The notes beneath the pieces were generated by a model. The model saw only the letters and a list, made by a program, of their open reading frames with translations, did no database searches and had not been told where the DNA came from. From positions 230 to 5,510 of the forward strand of contig JABAAS010000006.1 in assembly GCA_014238625.1 (NCBI GenBank): DNA of 5,281 bases. Direction: 5' to 3'. The position numbers and the translations under genes are program-made. This document shows, in pieces, positions 1 to 4,601 of this stretch (within the stretch, counting starts at the first letter, position 1; every line of letters starts with the position of its first letter). The stretch comes from Alphaproteobacteria bacterium (GTDB lineage: Bacteria > Pseudomonadota > Alphaproteobacteria > JABAAW01).

Positions 1-713
1 CCATGGTTGCCCGCTCGCCCGAAAGAAGAGAACCACGATGCACCACGCCGCAGAATTGTCGGCACAACCGCGATGGTTTCTACATTGTTGACAGTGGTAG
101 GGCAACCGTAGAGCCCGACGCCCGCAGGAAAGGGAGGTTTTAGGCGAGGTTGTCCTTTTTTGCCCTCCAAGCTTTCCAGTAACGCGGTTTCCTCACCGCA
201 GATATAGGCACCAGCTCCGCGGTGTAGGAAAAGATCTAGGTCGTATCCGCTTTTAGCCGCGTTCTTACCCAGCAGCCCATCCTCGTATGCCTCATCGATA
301 GCTTTTTGCAAAACTTCAGACTCACGCACGAACTCTCCGCGGATGTAGATATAAGCACGATGGGCGCCCAGAGCAACGCTCGCCAGAAGGCAGCCCTCTA
401 GCAGACGATGAGGGTCAAAGCGAATCATGTCGCGGTCTTTGCAAGTGCCAGGTTCTGACTCGTCTGCATTGACTACTAAGTACGAAGGAAGTTCAGATGA
501 CTGCGGCATGAAAGACCATTTCAAACCAGTTGGAAAGCCAGCTCCACCACGCCCACGCAAGCCAGAGGCTTTCACCTCTTCGATTATTTTCTCCCTACCT
601 TTCTTAACCAAGCTGGCGGTGTTGTGCCAAATTCCGCGCTTCTTGGAAGAGGCTAGATCTACGGGAGCTTGCCCATACAAGTTGGTGAAAATGCGGTCTT
701 TATCGGAAAGCAT
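1..713 (-). CDS. nuoF: NADH-quinone oxidoreductase subunit F, N-terminal part (5'-complete, truncated by the window edge)
   Basis: NuoF is the NADH- and FMN-binding subunit at the peripheral tip of complex I; it oxidises NADH and passes electrons through FMN to the iron-sulfur chain. Translating the minus strand from the ATG at 713 gives 237 uninterrupted codons up to the left edge, beginning MLSDKDRIFTNLYG, an alphaproteobacterial-type N-terminus. Visible motifs are the glycine-rich nucleotide-binding stretch GLRGRGGAGFPTGLKW (residues 51-66), VVNADESEPGTCKDRD (80-95), and the 51-kDa signature GAGAYICGEETALLES (166-181), followed by GKKGQPRLKPPFPA and YGCPTTVNNVETIA. Family members are about 420-440 residues, so the C-terminal part with the cysteines for cluster N3 lies outside the window. 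The start follows directly on the nuoE stop (TAGATG), which suggests translational coupling; only a weak GAGATG-like Shine-Dalgarno sequence is visible. No frameshift is seen. Confidence 0.97.
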   Translation of the reverse strand, partial: MLSDKDRIFTNLYGQAPVDLASSKKRGIWHNTASLVKKGREKIIEEVKASGLRGRGGAGFPTGLKWSFMPQSSELPSYLVVNADESEPGTCKDRDMIRFDPHRLLEGCLLASVALGAHRAYIYIRGEFVRESEVLQKAIDEAYEDGLLGKNAAKSGYDLDLFLHRGAGAYICGEETALLESLEGKKGQPRLKPPFPAGVGLYGCPTTVNNVETIAVVPTILRRGASWFSSFGRAGNH

Positions 714-1331
714 CTACGACATCTCATAATCTGAGCGTTTGTTGATACCAGTCTCGCTACGCCCCATAGGCTCAGCTCCGCGCCGCATGATTTGCGAGCC
801 AGCAGTTACAGGTTTGCCTGCTGCCAAGTTATCGAGAATCTTCTCAATATGCTCCTTCGACAAATCTTCGTAGAAATCATCGTTTATCTGCACAGCCGGC
901 GCATTGGCGCAAGCACCGATGCACTCAACGCGAGAGAGCGTAAAGAGCCCATCCGAAGTGCTCTCGCCTATGCGAATGCCGAGTTTTTGCTCGGCAGCAG
1001 CTACTAGACTGTCGCTACCCCGCAGCATACAAGGGGTGGTCGTGCAACACTGCACATGGTATTTCCCTATCGGCTTACGATGGATCATGGTGTAGAAGCT
1101 CGCTATCTCTTCTAGTCGCATGCGTGAGATTTCAAGCATTTTAGCGATGCTGTCCATCGCCGCGTCCGTAACGCAATTCGTCTCAGAGTTTTGTCGTTGC
1201 GCGAGGTCGAGCAGCGCGAGTACCGCGCTTTGCTTCCGACTAGGTGGGTATTTGGCAAGCTCCTTCTTCGCGCGCTCGGCGAAGGCGGGGCGGAAAGAAA
1301 AGCTTGCGGGAGGTGTTTTAGAAGATGCCAT
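714..1331 (-). CDS. nuoE: NADH-quinone oxidoreductase subunit E (24 kDa, [2Fe-2S] N1a)
   Basis: NuoE is the thioredoxin-like ferredoxin subunit that carries the [2Fe-2S] cluster N1a and sits beside NuoF in the NADH-oxidising module. The 205-residue protein has the expected order: a helical N-terminal domain with KYPPSRKQSAVLALLDLAQRQ (about 28-47) and SFYTM (78-82), then the thioredoxin-like domain. The four cluster ligands are Cys96 and Cys101 (CTTTPC) and Cys137 and Cys141 (CIGAC), followed by NAPAVQINDDFYEDL. Oddities are an additional cysteine immediately before the first ligand (Cys95, where Val is usual) and a somewhat long polar C-terminal tail after AAGKPVTAGSQI. The ATG at 1331 is the only sensible start, since stop codons lie just upstream in this frame's vicinity and the protein aligns from there. 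It is preceded by a 12-bp repeat array instead of a recognisable Shine-Dalgarno sequence. It abuts nuoF. Confidence 0.96.
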   Translation of the reverse strand: MASSKTPPASFSFRPAFAERAKKELAKYPPSRKQSAVLALLDLAQRQNSETNCVTDAAMDSIAKMLEISRMRLEEIASFYTMIHRKPIGKYHVQCCTTTPCMLRGSDSLVAAAEQKLGIRIGESTSDGLFTLSRVECIGACANAPAVQINDDFYEDLSKEHIEKILDNLAAGKPVTAGSQIMRRGAEPMGRSETGINKRSDYEMS

Positions 1332-1378
1332 GGTTTGTTTCAGGGTTTATTTCAGGGTTTACTCTAAGGTTTACTCTA
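1331..1378 (-). repeat. Four tandem 12-bp units spanning the nuoD-nuoE junction
   Basis: Read on the minus strand, four consecutive 12-bp units occupy 1378-1367, 1366-1355, 1354-1343 and 1342-1331, with consensus TRRARYAAACCH. The first begins with the TAG stop codon of nuoD and the last base of the fourth is the A of the nuoE ATG, so the array is exactly the nuoD-nuoE spacer. Each unit starts with a stop codon in the nuoD frame: TAG, TAG, TGA, TGA. Adjacent units differ at one to three positions, as expected for duplication followed by drift. There is no hairpin and no purine-rich Shine-Dalgarno sequence in it. The repeat is seen directly; any role in translation of nuoE is inference. Confidence 0.93.
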
Positions 1379-2632
1379 GCGATCAATTTCGCCGAACACG
1401 ATGTCGAGCGAGCCTAGCACCGCTACCGAATCTGCTAGCATGTGACCCTTGCAAAGCCTCTCTAGTGCTTGCAGATGGGCGAATCCGGGCGCGCGAATTT
1501 TGCAACGATAAGGCTTGTTGCTACCATCGGAGACTAAATAGACGCCAAACTCGCCCTTAGGTGCTTCAACAGCGCAATAAACCTCGCCCGCAGGCACATG
1601 GAAGCCTTCCGAGAAAAGCTTGAAGTGATGTATCATCGCCTCCATTTTTTCCATCATATCTTTGCGTTTAGGCGGAACGATCTTGTTATTGTCTATGCAA
1701 ACCTCGCCTTGCGGCATTTTCTTAAGGCATTGTCGTATTAGCTCTAACGATTGGCGCATTTCTGCTACGCGCACTAGGTATCTATCGTAGCAATCGCCGT
1801 TTGTGCCAACGGGTATTTTGAATTCTAACTCTTCGTAGACAGCGTAAGGGGCGGATTTGCGCAAATCCCACGGCATGCCTGTCGCGCGTAGCATGGGTCC
1901 GCTGAAACCACAGGCGAGTGCTTCCTCGCTCGTGATGATGCCTATGTCGACAGAGCGTTGTTTGAAAATGCGATTACCAGTTAACAATGTCTCCATATCG
2001 TCTACGAATTTGGGAAACTCGTCAGCCCACGCGCTTATCTTATCTTCCAATCCTTCTGGTAGGTCTCGATAGACTCCACCTACGCGATAGTAGGCAGCAT
2101 GCAGACGCGCACCAGAGGCGGCTTCGTAAAACTCCATTAACTTCTCGCGCTCTTCGTAGCCCCATAAAGCAGGGGTTAGAGCACCGACATCCATAGCGTA
2201 GCTGGTGATGCTCAAAAGATGGTTGAGTATTCTCGTTATCTCGTCGAACAGAACGCGCACAAATTGACCGCGGCGCGGTGGTGATATCTCAAGCAAGCTC
2301 TCGGCTGCTAGTACGAAGGCGTGTTCCTGACATAAGGGGGAGACATAGTCCAGCCGATCAAAGTAGGGAATCGCTTGCAGGTAAGTTTTATGCTCGATCA
2401 ACTTCTCCGTACCGCGATGCAGCAACCCGATGTGCGGGTCTACGCGCTCGATCACCTCGCCGTCCATCTCCATAACCAATCGCAACACGCCGTGTGCAGC
2501 AGGGTGCTGCGGACCGAAATTCATCGTCATAGTGCGCAGAGTTGGGTCCTTTGCGGGAGTTGCTAGCTGGTCGGTGGCTTTGCTCACTGTGCTCTCATGT
2601 GGTTTTTGCGGCTTTTGGCTTATGATCGTCAT
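1376..2632 (-). CDS. nuoD: NADH-quinone oxidoreductase subunit D (49 kDa, quinone-site subunit)
   Basis: NuoD is a core subunit of the quinone-reducing module; together with NuoB it forms the ubiquinone pocket next to cluster N2. The 418-residue product holds NFGPQHPAAHGVLRLV (38-53), the 49-kDa signature LHRGTEKLIEHK (71-82) and PYFDRLDY (89-96), and it ends with the family-typical GSLDIVFGEIDR. His47 and Tyr96 correspond to the quinone head-group pair known from the Yarrowia and bovine 49-kDa subunits, with the same 49-residue spacing as Yarrowia His95/Tyr144. The first 30 residues are a polar, poorly conserved extension. The ATG at 2632 is preferred because AGAGG precedes it, but it makes nuoD overlap nuoC by 38 nt; a GTG at 2587 (residue 16), 8 nt after the nuoC stop, is a real alternative. 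The stop is TAG within the first unit of the 12-bp repeat array. Confidence 0.97.
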   Translation of the reverse strand: MTIISQKPQKPHESTVSKATDQLATPAKDPTLRTMTMNFGPQHPAAHGVLRLVMEMDGEVIERVDPHIGLLHRGTEKLIEHKTYLQAIPYFDRLDYVSPLCQEHAFVLAAESLLEISPPRRGQFVRVLFDEITRILNHLLSITSYAMDVGALTPALWGYEEREKLMEFYEAASGARLHAAYYRVGGVYRDLPEGLEDKISAWADEFPKFVDDMETLLTGNRIFKQRSVDIGIITSEEALACGFSGPMLRATGMPWDLRKSAPYAVYEELEFKIPVGTNGDCYDRYLVRVAEMRQSLELIRQCLKKMPQGEVCIDNNKIVPPKRKDMMEKMEAMIHHFKLFSEGFHVPAGEVYCAVEAPKGEFGVYLVSDGSNKPYRCKIRAPGFAHLQALERLCKGHMLADSVAVLGSLDIVFGEIDR

Positions 2633-3314
2633 CCGCCTCTAGCTCGCTGTTTTTAGCTAGCCCATCTTTAGCTAACCCATGAGCTAACCCATGCCATGGC
2701 ATTAGCGTATCGTTTGTGCGGAGGTCTTGTGCCATCGATACTTTCTCGTGCAGAATTCGTCCTCGCTCGCTATCGTAGCGCACTTCTGTGTAGCCAGTTA
2801 GCGGGAAATCTTTACGCAAGGGATGTCCTTGGAAGCCATAGTCGCTCAGTAGCCGTCGAAGATCTGGATGATTCTCAAAACGAATCCCAAACATGTCCCA
2901 GCACTCGCGTTCATACCACGGCGCGCAAGGGAATACGGCATGCAACGAGGGGACAAATGAGGACTCATCCGCATCGACAATTAGTCGCAGACGCATATTA
3001 TGCGTCGTGCTTAGCAGGTGATAGACGACCTCAAAACGCTGCGCTCGTTGCGGGTAATCGACGCCGCAAATATCGATCAACAGACGAAACAAGCATTGCC
3101 TATCATCGCGCAGAAACTTCGCAATGTCTGGCAAAGTTTCACTCAACTTTTTACTAGCACCTTCGCCTTGCTCCATCTCGCGCACGCGAAAGGCAAGCAT
3201 TCGCGGGTCTCGCTCTTCGCGCGTAAGTCTACCTCGCTGCTTCGAGAGCAGATACGCCGCTAGCTCTTCTACTCCTTCGTCCTTCTCTTCTTTTTTTGCA
3301 ACTGGTGCGTTCAT
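2595..3314 (-). CDS. nuoC: NADH-quinone oxidoreductase subunit C (30 kDa)
   Basis: NuoC is a cofactor-free core subunit of the complex I peripheral arm that packs against NuoD and NuoB. Starting at the ATG at 3314 the product has 239 residues. The reading frame stays open further upstream to an ATG at 3395, but that extension lies entirely within nuoB and does not resemble the family; the ATG at 3314 makes the classic ATGA overlap with the nuoB stop. Conserved stretches are LIDICGVDYPQRAQRFEVVY (79-98), the 30-kDa signature around ERECWDMFGI (135-144), and LRRLLSDYGFQGHPLRKDFP (152-171) followed by LTGYTEVRY. After the usual family end near LMPWHG the protein has a tail of roughly 30 residues, made of a GLA-type repeat and then a charged stretch (ELEADDDHKPKAAK). 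The N-terminus (2-60) is also highly charged and divergent. No Shine-Dalgarno sequence is evident, consistent with coupling to nuoB. Confidence 0.95.
   Translation of the reverse strand: MNAPVAKKEEKDEGVEELAAYLLSKQRGRLTREERDPRMLAFRVREMEQGEGASKKLSETLPDIAKFLRDDRQCLFRLLIDICGVDYPQRAQRFEVVYHLLSTTHNMRLRLIVDADESSFVPSLHAVFPCAPWYERECWDMFGIRFENHPDLRRLLSDYGFQGHPLRKDFPLTGYTEVRYDSERGRILHEKVSMAQDLRTNDTLMPWHGLAHGLAKDGLAKNSELEADDDHKPKAAKTT
2636..2640 (-). promoter_or_regulatory. Candidate ribosome binding site for nuoD (AGAGG)
   Basis: AGAGG on the minus strand lies three bases before the ATG at 2632, inside the 3' end of nuoC. The spacing is tight, but it is the best purine-rich match near either possible nuoD start and decides the start choice made here. 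The competing GTG at 2587 has only GAGAG a few bases upstream. Confidence 0.4.
2655..2693 (-). repeat. 12-bp tandem repeat in the 3' end of nuoC
   Basis: On the plus strand, AGCTAACCCATG occurs twice back to back (2670-2681 and 2682-2693, perfect match). A diverged third copy, AGCTAGCCCATC, lies at 2655-2666, separated by three bases. In the NuoC frame this encodes HGLA, HGLA and KDGLA (residues 208-220). The units are in frame, so copy number changes would only lengthen or shorten the C-terminal tail. Confidence 0.9.
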
Positions 3315-3847
3315 CGGCGAAAGCGAGCAGTGCGCCGTATCTTTTTCTTGAGCTGCAGGATGCCATAGACAAGTGCCTCGGCGGTTGGCGGACAACCAGG
3401 CACATAAATATCCACCGGAACGATACGATCACAACCCCTTACTACAGAGTAAGAGTAGTGATAGTAGCCTCCGCCATTTGCGCAAGAACCCATAGAGATA
3501 ACCCATCTCGGCTCTGCCATTTGGTCATAAACTTTGCGCAGAGCTGGTGCCATCTTATTCGTAAGCGTTCCCGCAACTATCATAACATCGGATTGACGCG
3601 GTGAAGCGCGCACAAAAACTCCAAAGCGGTCTAGGTCATAACGCGGCATATAGGCGTGAATCATCTCGACAGCGCAACAAGCGAGTCCGAATGTCATAGG
3701 CCACAGAGAGCCACTCTGTGCCCAACCGACTAGTTCGTCAAGTCGAGCGGTAACAAAGCCTCTTTGTTCGGCGTTCGGAACTACATCTATTAAGGTCTTT
3801 CTCGGAAGCGTCCTTAACTTGTTAGAAGTAGGGTGAGGTGTGGTCAT
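3311..3847 (-). CDS. nuoB: NADH-quinone oxidoreductase subunit B (20 kDa, [4Fe-4S] N2)
   Basis: NuoB (PSST homologue) carries cluster N2, the last iron-sulfur centre of complex I, which donates electrons to ubiquinone at the NuoB-NuoD interface. The 178-residue protein has a typical family length. The N2 ligands are all present: the adjacent pair Cys57-Cys58 in FGLACCAVEM, Cys122 in MGSCANGGGYYHYSYS, and Cys152 in the 20-kDa signature GCDRIVPVDIYVPGCPP (138-154). SGSLWPMTFG (45-54) and RASPRQSDVMIVAGTLT (80-96) are also family-typical. The C-terminus is basic (KKKIRRTARFRR). The ATG at 3847 is preceded by GAGAGAG at a good distance and lies 53 nt after the nuoA stop. The stop overlaps the nuoC start. 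Confidence 0.98.
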   Translation of the reverse strand: MTTPHPTSNKLRTLPRKTLIDVVPNAEQRGFVTARLDELVGWAQSGSLWPMTFGLACCAVEMIHAYMPRYDLDRFGVFVRASPRQSDVMIVAGTLTNKMAPALRKVYDQMAEPRWVISMGSCANGGGYYHYSYSVVRGCDRIVPVDIYVPGCPPTAEALVYGILQLKKKIRRTARFRR

Positions 3848-3852
3848 AAAAG

Positions 3853-3859
3853 CTCTCTC
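3853..3859 (-). promoter_or_regulatory. Ribosome binding site of nuoB (GAGAGAG)
   Basis: On the minus strand GAGAGAG is followed by CTTTT and then the nuoB ATG. It is purine-rich and five bases from the start codon, partly matching the anti-Shine-Dalgarno complement. It supports the ATG at 3847 as the start. Confidence 0.5.
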
Positions 3860-3900
3860 AAATATATGTTCATCGCGTCTACAAGTTTCTCAAAAACGGG

Positions 3901-4269
3901 TTATTCCCAATCGAGCGCACCCTTGCGCCACTCGTAGAGGAAACCGATGCAAAGAATTAGTAGAAATACCATCATCGACCAAAAACCTAATAGCGACAAG
4001 TCGCGTAGGGCTAGAGCCCAAGGGAAAAGAAAGGCTACCTCTAGGTCGAAGACAATGAAAAGCAAAGTTATCAGATAAAATCTGATGTCGAAGCGCGAGC
4101 GCGAGTCGTCAAATCGCTCGAAGCCACATTCGTAGGCAGAAAGTTTCTCCGCATAAGGTGCTTTGCGCGATAATATAAAGTTCGCCAAAACGAAGATAAA
4201 CGAAAAGCCAAAGGCAACCCCTAAAAAGACTATGGCCGCGAAGTATTCGTTGTAGAATGTCGATGGCAT
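3901..4269 (-). CDS. nuoA: NADH-quinone oxidoreductase subunit A (membrane subunit, ND3 homologue)
   Basis: NuoA is an integral inner-membrane subunit at the junction of the peripheral and membrane arms of complex I, next to the quinone channel. The 122-residue protein shows three hydrophobic segments at about 9-33, 63-88 and 91-113. Between the first two lies the conserved loop AYECGFERFDD (46-55); Cys48 corresponds to the ND3 cysteine that marks active/deactive states in mitochondria. The second segment holds FDLE (74-77), matching the conserved acidic pair known from E. coli NuoA. The C-terminus FLYEWRKGALDWE is strongly family-typical. It is the first gene of the operon; no clear Shine-Dalgarno sequence precedes the ATG at 4269, and no better in-frame start lies just upstream. 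Confidence 0.97.
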   Translation of the reverse strand: MPSTFYNEYFAAIVFLGVAFGFSFIFVLANFILSRKAPYAEKLSAYECGFERFDDSRSRFDIRFYLITLLFIVFDLEVAFLFPWALALRDLSLLGFWSMMVFLLILCIGFLYEWRKGALDWE

Positions 4270-4305
4270 GTTCGTGCTAATGCTTAACGGCTAAAAGAGG
4301 AACAA

Positions 4306-4338
4306 CAAAAGTTGCGCAAAAGTTGCGCAAAAGTTGCA
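4306..4338. repeat. Three tandem 11-bp units upstream of nuoA
   Basis: CAAAAGTTGCG occurs at 4306-4316 and 4317-4327, and CAAAAGTTGCA at 4328-4338: three head-to-tail units with one mismatch in the last base. The array ends 37 nt upstream of the nuoA ATG. An 11-bp period places each copy on about the same face of the helix, so a set of protein binding sites is possible; equally it may be a simple duplication in the untranslated leader. The unit is not a binding motif I recognise. Confidence 0.92.
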
Positions 4339-4588
4339 GTAGAGCGAGAAAAGTAATTCTGAAGTTAACACTATAAAATACTCAAATAGGAAAATGCTTA
4401 ATTAAATAGGTTTGGCAAATACATTGGCAATGGGATTTCACAAGAACTCGGTGCAAAAAAAGACTCTGCCTAAAAGAAGGATTCTGTATAAAAGTTTGTG
4501 TTTTGTGTTTTTCTATATGCAACATCTCGGTTATTTTTACATAGTACAGAGAATAAAAGCAACGCGGTAAGATTTTAAGTAACTATTC

Positions 4589-4594
4589 AGGTGA
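4589..4594 (+). promoter_or_regulatory. Ribosome binding site of hemF (AGGTGA)
   Basis: AGGTGA lies seven bases before the ATG at 4602, a good Shine-Dalgarno match at normal spacing. It fixes the hemF start; the GTG inside it (4591) is in another frame. Confidence 0.7.
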
Positions 4595-4601
4595 AAATTA
4601 T

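Larger units (their letters stand above)
4270..4601. promoter_or_regulatory. Divergent intergenic region between nuoA and hemF
   Basis: This 332-nt stretch holds no gene I can support and is clearly more AT-rich than the flanking coding regions. As both neighbours are transcribed away from it, it should hold the nuo promoter (minus strand) and probably the hemF promoter (plus strand). No strong consensus promoter is visible. On the minus strand TTGCCA (4430-4425) is followed 16-17 bases later by TATTTA/ATTTAA, a weak sigma-70-like candidate. On the plus strand TATAAA occurs near 4373 and 4487 and TATATG at 4514, without good -35 partners. Repeats inside it are an 11-bp triplet (4306-4338), TTGGCAA twice with 12-bp spacing (4412-4430), AAATAGG twice (4384-4390, 4404-4410), and an imperfect 18-bp-period repeat near 4461-4494. 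Confidence 0.6.

Noticed and set aside
1331..1378. CRISPR array or intrinsic terminator at the nuoD-nuoE junction
   Set aside because: The units are directly contiguous with no spacers, and there is no hairpin followed by a T tract.
1120..1560. Plus-strand open frame of 146 codons across the nuoE-nuoD junction
   Set aside because: It is antisense to two clearly conserved genes, its product shows no recognisable domain, and part of it is translated repeat sequence.
2691..2702. Perfect 12-bp palindrome ATGCCATGGCAT
   Set aside because: It encodes the conserved MPWH stretch of NuoC and has no loop or positional context of an operator; probably chance.
2696..3157. Plus-strand open frame of 153 codons opposite nuoC
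   Set aside because: It lies antisense to the conserved core of NuoC and shows no family features; long shadow frames are common opposite conserved genes.
3315..3395. Upstream extension of nuoC to an ATG at 3395 (266-residue version)
   Set aside because: The extra 27 residues are encoded wholly within nuoB and do not look like NuoC; the ATGA overlap at 3314 is the usual arrangement.
4398..4405. Palindrome TTAATTAA in the intergenic region
   Set aside because: Short palindromes of A and T are expected by chance in AT-rich sequence.
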